A DNA stretch of 64,000 nucleotides, from assembly GCF_000344685.1 (NCBI RefSeq), contig NW_006920420.1, forward strand, positions 136,860 to 200,859, in the 5' to 3' direction. This stretch comes from Gloeophyllum trabeum ATCC 11539. Lineage: Eukaryota > Basidiomycota > Agaricomycetes > Gloeophyllales > Gloeophyllaceae. Both the position numbers and the translations under genes were made by a program. Positions within the stretch are counted from its first letter, which is position 1. The number at the start of each line of letters is the position of its first letter. Shown in pieces: positions 11,379 to 22,067 of the stretch. The notes below the pieces were generated by a model, which ran no database searches, was not told where the DNA came from, and saw nothing but the letters and a program-made list of their open reading frames with translations.

Positions 11379-12055
11379 GGTAGCTCCAACCTGAGAAGCA
11401 TCACCTATCTGATGACTTAGTGTCCACGATGGTGCGGCGAGGCCAGGTCGGCGTCCGGAAACAAGGCATTATTACTTCGGAAGTGGTTTAGGGTGAAGCG
11501 TCATTCCGATCAGGCCGGTATGATATTCGTAGAACGTATTGTACTAGCCGGAAGAAGACGTCGAATGCCCAGCATCCATGTGGCGTGATTTCACTGCCAT
11601 TCCGAGTTGCCCTTCTTGGTCGATACAAGGCATCGAAAGCTTGCGTTGTTATACCTGGGGTAGTTGCTTCGCAAGCTGAACACGCCACTGGAGAAGGTAC
11701 TAAATTCAAATTGCAATTCATCAAAGCCGCGGAAGACGAGATCATGATGGAGACCAGTCTGTTTCGATCCGCTCCATTGGCACTTGTTCATGCGGCGTCT
11801 CCATCACGATAGCACATGTGTGAAAGAGGACAGACTTGTGTTGTACGACACGGAGGGTCGGGCATGAAACCTACGAGATTCTGGCTAAACCCTAGTTAAC
11901 TGACTTGATTTACGAGGCGCCGGGTGTACAAGGTCTCAGATTACAGCCCTGCTTCAGCCTTGTTTGGCATAAAAGGCTCTGTGACCTTAGAAACCAGGAT
12001 TATGAAGTTGTGTGTCAGCTGGCGGGAACGAAGTAGAACGATCACTGTGCGCGCC

Positions 12056-13043
12056 AGGCCGGCCTAAATTAGACCGGTAATGGGTCAATTTTGTACTTTC
12101 GGCCAAAAAGTGGTCGAATAAGGTCGAAATAGCTTGCCGTATGGAAACCAGTTGGAATTCCAAACATGGGCATTCCATACGATAAACGGTCGAATTCTGT
12201 CTGTTGAATCCGCAGCAGCAGTCGTGAGAACCCACAGGTCGGAGTTCGAAGATTGCCATGCGCTCGCTGTTGCGCCGTCGTCGCCGCCGACGCCGCCGAC
12301 GCCGCAGTGAGCAGCTCCGCTGGTATACATGGCCCTTCTTCCCCGGTGAGCGTGTACTGTCGCAGGCTAGATGATGGCCGCAGTTCGGTCACTAAGGTGC
12401 GTCCATTCTCTCGATCCTGCGTCTCGACGAAGTCTAATACGTGTCTGTGTCGTAGGCCTGATAGTTGGTTGGTCGTTGTAAAGTGAGTATGGTACCCGTT
12501 GTACAATATGTTTACTGAATCTAAGATATCTCGATAGGATCGGTGTATCAACCACCTTGCCGCCATCTCCAGTGTCGAGCTATGCGAGTACGTGAGTGCT
12601 TCCTTGAGGCCGTGGTACGACTTCTACTGATCTAACATCTGGCAGGTAGTCTTTGTGTTGTTGCTGTTGGTAGGGATTTGAATAGGGTGCCCCGAGGAGG
12701 GGGGGCTGGGGGATGCATGGTTCAGGGTCAGGGCGGGTATGACACAGTTTGCTGTACACCTACATAGAGAATATACAAATATGTTGGTGCCTCAACTGCA
12801 TTGCACACTGACTGCTAGGGGTGCCAAAGCCAAGGAATGGTGGTTTGCATAACCAGATGGAAATAGACCACTAAACGGTTGGAAAATGTCATTTTCGGCC
12901 GTTCTGAGGGGGGGTCGAAATTCACAATTTGGTGGGACAAAATGATACGGTGTCTTTCGTACGGTAAGCGGACAATTTCAGCCTTCTACCGACCGAAATT
13001 GATTTGTCTAGCGAACGAATATACCGGTCGATTTTAGACCGGT
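12056..13043. mobile_element. possible non-autonomous DNA transposon with imperfect terminal repeats
   Basis: AGGCCGGCCTAAATTAGACC at 12056 and its continuation match the reverse complement of the sequence ending at 13043 at about 20 of 24 positions. Inside both ends are further GGTCGAA/CGACCGAAA-type stretches. The element would be about 990 bp. Its internal open frames, including 165 codons at 12069-12566 on the minus strand, resemble no transposase. No clear target-site duplication is visible. It lies in the N2-K2 intergenic region, directly beside the better-supported MITE. Confidence 0.4.
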
Positions 13044-13064
13044 CTCACGCCTCCAGAGGATCTA

Positions 13065-13381
13065 CAGTGGCTTGCATAAGATCGCATTTCCGCGCGCGCG
13101 TTGTTTGTCCGCGCTAAATGTGCCCCTTTTGGGTAACTTCGGTAGGCCTGCCGTCTCTCCTTTGGCTAGGCAGGGATTCGCAGACGTTCGAAAGGGCTCG
13201 AAAGGCTTAGGAAGATGCATGATATGTCTTGTATATAGCTATAGTTGAGGTCACAAAGCCATATAGCTCGCCGTATGCCCAACCACTTGCCCTTTCGATT
13301 TGCCGTGCATTTGCCCATACCCGAAAAGGGTGTGTCTGGCGCGGACAAACAACGCGCGCGGAAATGCGATGCAAGGCACTG
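13065..13381. mobile_element. Tc1/mariner-type MITE (317 bp, TA target site)
   Basis: The ends are CAGTGGCTTGCATAAGATCG on the left and, read inward on the other strand, CAGTGCCTTGCATCG on the right. Both continue through GCATTTCCGCGCGCG, TTGTTTGTCCGCGC and CCCTTTT-like blocks, giving terminal inverted repeats of about 55-65 bp with small indels. A TA dinucleotide flanks each side (13063-13064 and 13382-13383). That fits the Tc1/mariner superfamily. It has no coding capacity and lies about 115 bp upstream of the K2 start codon. Confidence 0.82.
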
Positions 13382-13495
13382 TAAGCCGGAATAGCCGCCT
13401 TAAGCTTGTCTTGGTTGTACATGTAGCCGAGAACCCCGACCTGTCCGCCTATATTGAGCCGTCACAAGTTGGAGTATCCTCTCTTCTCGGTTCAA

Positions 13496-14417
13496 ATGAG
13501 TGTTCAAGCTAATTCGTCGTTGGTACGTTCATTATACTGATTTATCAGTTCGAACGATTTCATCTTGACGATTGTAGGCCGGAAATAGTCTCGCGGCCGT
13601 CATAATTCGTGGCCTGGTTAAGAGCGAGAATGGCTCCGATATGGACCTTCATCTCATTCGTACCCCTCCGGAAGCCCAAAACTGCGTCCAATTTGTTCAG
13701 TCTCGGCGGGAGGGGGTTGCTCTGTCCGAGATGCCAGCCCGACCCTCGTCTACACTCCCAGAACCAGGAAACGCAGTCCTCATTGTGAGGCTTAAAGAGG
13801 GCCTGGGTAAAGGCCGCGCTGGGGCCGTTCACGATGTCGAAATATGTGCTTGCTCGACGCCATTTGATATTCCCCCGCTGGTTGTCAAAGTTGCTAATCG
13901 AGACTTCTGCGATGATCTGTCCAAGGAGGCTTGGTTGTACGAAGAGATGGAGAGTCTACAAGGGGTTGCAGTACCTCGCTACTATGGATACTTCCTGGCC
14001 GAACTCCCTCCGCACGCCAAGGTCGCCTCCTGGAATCGCATAGCTACGACCAAGTTCCCAATATCAATTCTGTTGCTGGAGCGCTTGGGGGGGAAATTGC
14101 CTCTGGGGAGGCCTATCCCGCAGAACCTCCAGGATGACTTGTGGGACGTCATGAAGGACATATCGGAGTTACACATTTTCAACGACGACATTCGCTACGA
14201 TAATGTCTTACTGGCCCCGAAATCCCCTCCCGCTCTTCCATCCCTAGTATCACCCTATCGTCACCGGTCATATGGATTACGCCTTGTCGATTTCGATACA
14301 GCTTACAAGATTAATTTCTATCCGCACATACTCGTTGAAGATCACGAGGAACTCATCAGGCTCATTCTTGACAACGTGCCGCAAGGTGGCACTGTCAATC
14401 CCTCCGATCGAGATTGA
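13496..14417 (+). CDS. kinase-like protein K2 (288 aa)
   Basis: Paralogue of K1 with the same two-exon plan: 13496-13522 (9 codons) and 13578-14417, intron 13523-13577 (55 nt). Seen: PPLVVKVANRDF with the beta3 Lys, EAWLYEEMESLQG, KFPISILLLERLGG, the catalytic-loop-like DDIRYDNVL and LVDFD in place of DFG. Most of the protein aligns with K1 without gaps; the ends and the VQSRREG region differ. The start at 13496 is preferred over the internal Met at 13641 because it reproduces the K1 structure and gives the same total length. It is divergent from N2. A MITE sits in its proximal promoter, which could change its expression. Substrate and role unknown. Confidence 0.78.
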
Positions 14418-14562
14418 GTACTTGATATTCTGGCTAGGGTCTGCAATGTAAGAGGATCGTGAGACCCGGGACATGAAGAAATAGAACGATGTTGATACGC
14501 ATGTACGCGTACAGTAGTAGTACTAGCTTTATACGACAGAAGTCTATCCGCCGACGCACGAC

Positions 14563-16975
14563 CTAATCACTGTCGTCTATGTACGCCTTGCTTTTATACC
14601 TGGACTTCGAGGTAGTGGTGGGAGTCTCACGAGCACTGATGAGTGCCCAGAGATCCTCTTCGTTTCGAGTATCGAGGGCACAATCTTCTTGGTCCAACTC
14701 ATCCTCCTCCAGCAGCTCCGCCAGCAATGCCTCTTCCTCGGTTTCGGCAGGCATCAAGGAGTCCATATCTGCGTAATCGGAGATAGTTCTCGACGCATGG
14801 GGCTGTCGAGTGGTCCGGGATGGGCCTGGAAGGATATCTGACGGCGCGGCCGAGAGTCGGACCACAGGAGCGTAGATGTCCCTGTGCAGAGGGATGGAAG
14901 ACAGTGCAGATTGGCCTAGAGCCGGGTCTCGGAACTGAGAGTCTTCTCCGTCCGTACTCCGCCCATCACACTCGGCCGCGCTGTTGTGACTCGCCGTGCG
15001 ATTGAAAGCCTTATCCTGAGCGTTGCGAGCGGCTACTTTCTTCTTGAAGTTCTCCGTAGCACGAGCCTTCGCGTCACTGACACAGCCATACCTGTCCGAC
15101 AGCCTCTCAAAGACAGAGTGCTTGTCAGTATCTCTGACGCCCATCATTTCAAGAGCGTGGGCAACATTACGAGGCACGACCTAGAGAGGATACATCAGTC
15201 CATGAGTGCACCAATGGCTCCATCGGAAAGCGCACCTGATCGTCCGAAACCCGCCATACTTTCGTATGAAGCTTCATTTGTAGCTCCTGTTCTCGCGAGA
15301 CAATAGCTCGCTGAACGGCTTCCTCGACGAAATGTACCAAGTGGGAATGGAAAAATTGGATAGTGGAGCCAGCGATAGCTACCGTGGAATTCTCATCGTC
15401 CGGCTGCAACGACCCGTAAAGTCTATATGTCAGATACAATGCCGTGTCAGGTGGTCCAGCAGAACCCTAAAACAACTGTGCTCACCTCATCAACCTCCCG
15501 AACCCCGCAGGATGGAAAAGGCTCATGTGATTATCACGCAGGAACGCAGTGTCGACCCCGAGCTCTTCCAACTCCGCCTTGAATCTATACGGGAGCGTCT
15601 TACCAGAGATCTTGCGCTTCCGTAGCTGTGCCTCCTTGTCAGCTCCTTCTGATTCAGCTCCTGGAGTATCCTGGATGACAGCTACAACGCTCTCCGGGGT
15701 GACATCCACATCTAAGTCCATCGCTCTTTCACCACGGCCTACTTGTTCTGCAGCGGCCTCCGTGGTAGCCTTGCGAACGCGCGGCACGACACTATGCGTC
15801 TTACGCCCAGGCTTCAATTTACCGACGTGCTCGATAATATTTGCCCCGGAGATCATCGCCCGCTTTCGCCGCATGTACAGCCGTTTTTGATGCTGGCGTC
15901 GAGACCGCGGAGATAGTGTTGTGATATCTTTCATTTCAGCGTCGAGTCCTTCGGTATCTACTTTGGGCGAGATTCCCGGTCCAAACTCATTCGGAGACCC
16001 TTCGGAATCTTGATGAGGAAAAGGCATCCCGGAGGGAACTTGAGGGAACAGAATCTGGCTGCTCGAAGCAACTTGGGATTGAGAAGCTGCAGGCTCAGCC
16101 ATAGCAGCAACTTGATGAAGCTCTGCGGCCCGAGGGGCGGACGGCTTGAGTCCAGACTCTGCCAGAAGCACGGGATCAATCACCTCGTCACTGATCCCTG
16201 CGTCCGCAGGTGGTGTACGGGACGTAACAGGGGCAGTTTGGCTTTGCTCGGGATCGCATTCTTGCTCTGCATGCTCGTCCGCGCTCTGCTGGACTTCGAA
16301 TTCTGTAGCGTTATCTTCATCTTCACGCAGCATGGCCTCAAGCACTCTCAGTCGCGGGTAATCCAGGAACTCGAGCGCATCACGCTTCTTCCACTCTTTC
16401 TCTCGCGCCTCTTTCCAGTCGTTGAATAGTTGTCGCCGTTCAATCTCACCTTCCCGATCGCGCTGGGCGGAACGCGCCTTGCCCTGACCTTTCCTAACCC
16501 TCAGTTCTCTCCGCTTCTCCTCGCGCGCGCATTCCCTTCCTGCAGTCAGACTAGACTGGTACCATCCAGGCTCAAGGTAGGCTAGCAGCGCAGCTTGCTC
16601 GGCCTCAAAGGTGATCCATTTCTCCGAAACTTCAGTCGCTGCTTCGAGATCCGCGCGCGGGATCCTAGCTTCCGTAGTCGCAGAGGCGCATTCCAGTAAA
16701 TCCAAGTATATACAGACGTCAGAGATGGTCTTGGTGCCTATTTCCGCAGATATAAGGTCCGGCCTGAGCCTTGAATGAACAGAAAGCGCGCGGAAGAACT
16801 TGTCCTTCTCGGAAGACGTCCAGTAGCTCGATGGGGGATAGTAGGACGAAGGTAAAGACTCTTCGACCTTGCCAGATAGATGGGATTGCGCGTCGTTCAA
16901 GTGCTGGCGATACAATGTAAGGTAGGCGCCGCTGAGGTTCTCTTCCGCCTGATCCTCATCCCCGTCATGGGTCAT
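14563..16975 (-). CDS. Rrn5-like RNA polymerase I initiation factor (764 aa)
   Basis: Three exons: 16975-15486, 15422-15236 and 15180-14563. The N-terminal part contains a SANT/Myb-like segment (YWTSSEKDKFFRALSVHSRL, then ISDVCIYLDLL, about residues 50-95). It is followed by a long charged middle region with an EWKKRDALEFLDYPRL helix and a disordered stretch. Residues around 500-575 look like a histone-fold pair (STVAIAGSTIQFFHSHLVHF, then WRVSDDQVVPRNVAHALEMMG). This combination is typical of fungal Rrn5, a subunit of the upstream activation factor that helps Pol I start on rDNA. The C-terminus is acidic and Glu-rich. It is convergent with K2, with only 145 bp between stops. The Rrn5 name rests on domain order and remembered family features, not on a search. 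Confidence 0.65.
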
Positions 16976-17605
16976 TTCTACGGATTATGATAGACCTACA
17001 AATTGACGATTATTGGTAGTCCATATGAATTCCATGGAGCGCACCTTATGTTTCGTCGTCGTGTCATATATTCGGAAAGGTTTCTCTCCCCCAACTTGCA
17101 AGGAAGAATGTACTCCTGGCTTGTGGCTTATGCAATTCCAGAAAACATACGTGGGAAGGTCTGCTGATCTTGGAGAGATTCCTAGTCACGTGTGAGTCGC
17201 ACGAGGAAGCCACGCCTGTTTGCCAGTGCCACAAGTTCAACGACGCGACTTCAAGTTGTACATTGCGGTCGAACGCCTTGCGCAGACAGTAATTGCAGGT
17301 AGGACTTGTATTCTCTTGAACCATCAAACCCATTTTTATTGTTTCCAGCCAATACTCTCCGGAGCGGCTTGGTTCGTTGCTCTCGTAAGTGTTGATAACT
17401 TCGGCCACATATTGAAGCGCCTTCACGCGCAAGATAGGCTGATTACTGATATGTGCAGAAACTCACTGAATCCACATATAACGATACACTGACAACGCGG
17501 GCGGTCTGCCGATTGTCGTGGCGGACAACGTCGACTAAGTGATCTGTGTACTAGTGGGTAAAATCGCCTTTTCTTATCGAATCCAATGCTCAGAGTTCAC
17601 TTTCA
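16976..17605. other. intergenic, 5' regions of two divergent genes
   Basis: This holds the upstream region of the Rrn5-like gene and the unresolved 5' end of the F-box gene to the right. A plausible 53-nt intron runs from gtgggt (17553-17605) to ctttcag just before 17606. No other feature is recognised. Confidence 0.4.
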
Positions 17606-19015
17606 GTGAAAGTTATCACTACGCGTACGCGTAACAGGCAGCTGAATGTTGTTCCTCCAGTCCACTGTATTCCCGTGGAATTGCTTTCCTGGATTTTCCT
17701 GCAATGCTCTAGACCAATCTCTCGTTATGAGCCAGACACTGAACTGGGGCCATCCTTTAAGCCATTGAATCTATCCCGTGTATGCAGGCGATGGCGAGAT
17801 TGCGCCATCGATACTTGCGAGCTGTGGTCGACCTTCTGGTTCGCTGATGTGCACTCCTACCCAATGGATACCTCCTTCGCCGGGCCGCGGCTGCTGCGCA
17901 AGCTGAAGTCATTGGCTCCCCTCCTGGAGATGTGCATGACTCGATCGAGAGATCGCGCGCTAGATGTTTCCTTCGTAGTCGACAGCCAACCTCCGCCCGA
18001 CTTGGATGATGAATGTCTCCGACCGTGGAGAGCGTGCATGCTTCGATGCCGGGTTCTGAGCCTCGACGTCACGGATAGAATGCTTGAGAAGCTTCTTGAT
18101 TGTGATGCGGAGCTCCCATTTCTCGAGCGGCTGTCGTACGGATCCAAGTCACGAGAAGGAGAGGCGGTCATGCCGTTTCCCGGGCTGCGCATGCCCCAGC
18201 TCAAGAGCGTCACGTTTGGAAACGTTGTTTCAACTCACACGTCGTTCCTCGAAACTGTATCGCGGCAATTGACAGACATAGCCATTCACTACCACACTCT
18301 CAGCCCTGACTGCCTTGCTCAGCTGCAAGACTCCCCTAACCTGAAGGCTCTGACGCTCACTTCCCTGCTCATGGCTGACGGGGACTACGAGGATGTATAC
18401 TTCCCTACTCTTGAGAAACTTTCATGCTCATTCCACGCCGGGGATTATCGGGATGTTCTGGCCTGCATGGAGGTGCCCAACTTGCGCACTCTCCGCCTTG
18501 AAGCCTGGGGCGAGCACCCGCTTGTACCCCTTGTAACTCTAGTAGTGCAGGCCTACAACCTTCAATTGGAGCGTCTGTATCTAGAAGGTTGCGAATTGCT
18601 GGACGATATCCCCCAGTTCCGCGAACTTCTCAAGAGCCTGCCTTCCCTCGTGCACTTGGCCGTGCATACTGATTACCACTCCAAGTTATCCATGGACTTT
18701 GCCTTCAACTGCCTCGTTTATCGCAAAGCCGAAAATGGCACGGCTCTTGTCCCGCAGCTGCGCACACTAGCTATCGACCTGAGTAGTAAGAAGTGGAACG
18801 TGCTTCCCATGGATTCCACCATCTCTGCTATCTCTGAATCAAGACGTTCTGGGCCACGCATCTGCATGCTCGACTCCCTGTTTATCGTTATACGTTGCTA
18901 CGTCCCCAGTTACTACAAGTATGTCAATGCCAGAACTTACGAGCTCTCGGGCACGAGGAAAGTTGTCGTCGGTGGCAGTGACCGTTCCTCGCATTACTTC
19001 TCCACGTTCCAATGA
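17606..19015 (+). CDS. F-box/Leu-rich protein (about 470 aa; 5' end unresolved)
   Basis: Continuous frame with an F-box-like start (VVPPVHCIPVELLSWIFLQC, then LSRVCRRWRDCAI and LWSTFWF) and then irregular Leu-rich repeats to the stop. Such proteins are usually substrate receptors of SCF ubiquitin ligases; this family is expanded in mushrooms. The frame begins with no ATG at a good position. Position 17606 follows an acceptor-like ctttcag, and an upstream exon ending in A (donor gtgggt) would make a start codon A|TG split by the intron, giving MKVITTRTRNRQ. It shares the PPVHxxPxELLSxIF signature with the two genes at 28-32 kb. Target unknown. Confidence 0.75.
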   Translation: MKVITTRTRNRQLNVVPPVHCIPVELLSWIFLQCSRPISRYEPDTELGPSFKPLNLSRVCRRWRDCAIDTCELWSTFWFADVHSYPMDTSFAGPRLLRKLKSLAPLLEMCMTRSRDRALDVSFVVDSQPPPDLDDECLRPWRACMLRCRVLSLDVTDRMLEKLLDCDAELPFLERLSYGSKSREGEAVMPFPGLRMPQLKSVTFGNVVSTHTSFLETVSRQLTDIAIHYHTLSPDCLAQLQDSPNLKALTLTSLLMADGDYEDVYFPTLEKLSCSFHAGDYRDVLACMEVPNLRTLRLEAWGEHPLVPLVTLVVQAYNLQLERLYLEGCELLDDIPQFRELLKSLPSLVHLAVHTDYHSKLSMDFAFNCLVYRKAENGTALVPQLRTLAIDLSSKKWNVLPMDSTISAISESRRSGPRICMLDSLFIVIRCYVPSYYKYVNARTYELSGTRKVVVGGSDRSSHYFSTFQ

Positions 19016-19483
19016 GACTTCACCTCAAGGCTGATGGGGTTCCTCGGCTCTGCCTGCTAAACGCATTCATTGATTTTCTTCCTTATGCAGTTGTTAATGT
19101 TCTTCGCCTGACGGCATGATTGATTGCAACCATTTTCAAGGCTATGTGTATCCATCTCAATGTATATAGCATGGAGTTCTTCCAATCAACATGAGACTCA
19201 CATAATAGAACACGGCGACAGATTTCAAGTGGCCCCTGCTACTTACCAGAACATGAGCCATGGACACCACAACGGACGCATATCACAGGGGTTAGAAGTA
19301 TCCGATCGTAGCAGTTTCGCGGATGCACGTTGAGAGATCGCTGGACGACCATGGGCCAGGTGAAGTGAGAGAATGATATGGTATTGATTAAATAACGATA
19401 CACAGCGAGACCGATGAGTAGATGACAACAGCCGGAAACACGAGAATGCAGAGATACGGATATTCAAGGAGACCACGCCGAGA
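19016..19483. other. convergent 3' flanks of F-box gene and PCNA
   Basis: A 468-bp interval holding the 3' untranslated regions of two convergent genes. No polyadenylation signal or other element is clear. Confidence 0.4.
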
Positions 19484-20846
19484 TCAATCATCGCCAATCT
19501 TGGGTGCGAGGTAGTAGCGTATGTACCCCTGGCCGAATTCATAGGACACCTGGACGACATGTCAGTAAAAGTAAGTTCGAGACTTGAGAAGGCAATACTA
19601 GTAAAGGAACGTCGTTGCTCATCATTAGCTGCACCTTGTCGGCCAGCGTCGCGCTTTTTGAGAAGTTCACGAGGTATTTAAGACTGAAGGTGAGCGTCAC
19701 ATGTTGATTCATCTCGATGCGGACGGCATTGGGTGGATCGTCGTCCAGGGAGCGCTTTGCCTTCTTCGATGGCTTCCCGTTCTGTTACGCAAGTCAGTCA
19801 GGAAGGCATGATCCCACGATGGACGGACCTTTGAGGTGGAAGCCTTCTTCTTCCGCTTCTTGTTCTCCTGCTCCTCTTCGTCCTCCTCATCCTCGTTATC
19901 GCTGCGCCCCTTGAACTCCTCGTCCTCCTCTGCGTCCCCATTCATCTCCACGTCCTCCTCATCCCCGGCATCCCCATCCTCCTTCTTCACTTTCTCCTTC
20001 TTCACCTTCTTCTTACTTCCTCCCTCCTCATCGTCCTCCTCGTCCTCGGGGCCGGGCTCCTCGCCATCGCTCTCCTCCTTCGCGGGCGCCTTGATCTTCC
20101 CGCTCGCCGTCGCGCCGATGCCCTCGCTCTGCTTGAGGAGCACGCTCCCGTTCGCCGCCTCGCCGTCGCTCGCGAAGCGCACGCCCTCCTTCGACACCTC
20201 GATGCGCACGCTCTCGCCGAGCTGCGAGAGGTCGCGCACGATGCGCGAGAACTCGCTCGCGGGCATCGTCACGCGCGCGTCGTACTCCGTGTCCGGGATC
20301 CCGAGCTGGTCCGAGTCGATGTCCATCAGCTTCATGTCGTACTCCGCGATGCGGTCCGAATCTGCGTTTCATCCACGACATCAGCATTCGCGCCGCGGGC
20401 GCTAAGGAAAGCAACGCACTCCGCGCCTCGTACGTCAGGTTGAGGATGTCCCCGTCGTCCGCAGCCTTCAGCGTGCAGATGTCGTCGTCCTTCGCGCACT
20501 TGAGGACTTTCGTCAGCGAGTTGATGTTGACACCGAGCGGCATCGGGCGGTCGCAGCGGTAGCGCTTGAACCCCGTCGACTCGAGCTTGACCGCGACGAG
20601 GGCGACGTGCGAGTTGTCCATCGCTTGCAGATTCTAGCCGACACGTCAAAGTTCACTTTCAGTAGAAACACACTTAGAGAACGTACGATGCCCTCCTCGT
20701 TGCACTCGAAGTTGGCGTCCGTGACGAGTTCTTTCACGGCTGTTCACATTCGACGATCAGGACACGCCCGCGTTCCCAACCAACAAGTACGTACCATCCA
20801 GGAGACGTTTTAAGATCGCGGCTTCGTTCAGTTTCGCTTCGAGCAT
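19484..20846 (-). CDS. PCNA sliding clamp with a large charged insert (366 aa)
   Basis: DNA polymerase processivity clamp. Six exons: 20846-20795, 20739-20687, 20633-20420, 20361-19829, 19781-19599 and 19549-19484, all in phase. PCNA marks: [33 protein letters not shown], the [14 protein letters not shown] region, [19 protein letters not shown] (interdomain connector), [18 protein letters not shown] and the C-terminal [10 protein letters not shown]. The canonical clamp is near 260 aa. Here about 105 extra residues lie between SVLLKQ (about 184) and VRIEMN (about 304). The insert is made of Glu/Asp blocks alternating with [11 protein letters not shown] and KKRKKK. It lies where a short loop of domain 2 is expected and is split by intron 4. 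An MCB-like ACGCGT lies 69 bp upstream of the start. Confidence 0.93.
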
Positions 20847-20914
20847 GGCGGACGTGCGTGCGAGAGGTAGGAGGACAAGAGAACGTCCAGGCGACTGGGA
20901 GGTTCGCCCGCCGA

Positions 20915-20920
20915 ACGCGT
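20915..20920. promoter_or_regulatory. MluI cell-cycle box (MCB-like ACGCGT)
   Basis: ACGCGT lies 69 bp upstream of the PCNA start in a CG-rich stretch (CCGAACGCGTTCGCGAACG). MCB elements are bound by MBF and drive G1/S expression of replication genes, including PCNA in yeasts. Position and target gene fit that role; binding here is inferred. Confidence 0.55.
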
Positions 20921-22060
20921 TCGCGAACGTGTTCGGCGAATGTCTGGGCACGTGAGGGGATGCCACGCCACCGGAGCGTAGGAAATCGCCACACCGCAAC
21001 TTGTTATTGAGCGAGAAAGGCAATGGTGGCTATGCTTTCAATCCATAAAATACAGTTTGTTATGCACATATTATTGTACCATAACCAGGGAAATTGATGA
21101 TGTGGATAGAGGAATTCCCATGAATTTCAAGTTGTCCATGCCCAATGACTAATTATATGTATACAGGGCTGTTGGATTTCGGGAGTCGGGATCGAGCTTG
21201 CGAGCTCGCGCCGTGTTGCGCGTGGTCAGGGGGGACCGCCACAGGTGGGCCCGACTGATAAGGTGATAAGAAAATTCATATATATTCGTTGTATCTACTC
21301 GATGTCCTGTACGCGATTGCCCTTCGGGCAACCGACCGCCTGGGGCAAATGCGCTCATCTTCCGTTTGCTTGGAATATTTCAACAAGGGCATCTGTGGAG
21401 GCATCACATTTCCAATGCAATGCCAGTAGTATTGACTATGGAAACCGTTAGGGGGAGGGCACGGAAGGGGCTTCAGTGCATTCGTGTGACCCCAATTGGA
21501 CAGACAGCTTCGATTACTCACCACATTTTTTTACAATTACCCAGCAATTTCAATCTCACAGACTGATTACAATAAACTTACAAGCTAAAACCATCAGGCT
21601 ATGCAGATTTTATCATAAGCAGGAGGGGTACGCGTCTGTGGCCGGTGGACAGAGCCACAGAATAGACACGCGCCCACGTGCACCGTGGTGTGGTTCTCAC
21701 GTTCGCATTTGCAGTTCGCGAGCGCGTTCGGCGGTGTGACTTCCCAGTGGGGTCGACTTTCTGGAGGACAAGGAGTGCTGGAGCGCGACGCGTCACGGCT
21801 CGTTACAAAAAGTGTCGCGTAATGTCACGCGTTTGGTGTCACGCTCAAGCTAAAGCGTCCGGATCGGTGGCACAAGGTGCACCTCTGGCAATATCGCTAA
21901 CTGGAGGGGGAGACAATAGAGCAAGTGGTAGCCTCGCACTGTATAATTGCTACGTCTCATACGACGATGGTATAGTACACGGGCCTATGATTAAGCGCAG
22001 TGGCCCTTGTGGCACTGGCCCCAGTGTGGCGGCAGGCCAAGCAGAGACACGCCACCGACA

Positions 22061-22067
22061 TATAAAA
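22061..22067 (+). promoter_or_regulatory. TATA box of the 206-aa gene
   Basis: TATAAAA lies 98 bp upstream of the ATG at 22159, which itself sits in a strong CCGCCATGG context. Confidence 0.55.

Noticed and set aside
12069..12566. A 165-codon minus-strand frame between N2 and K2
   Set aside because: It lies inside a putative inverted-repeat element, resembles no transposase or other family, and has a GCC/GAC low-complexity stretch.
19836..20405. A Ser-rich open frame on the plus strand opposite PCNA
   Set aside because: It is the complement of the Glu/Lys-rich PCNA insert and has no independent support.
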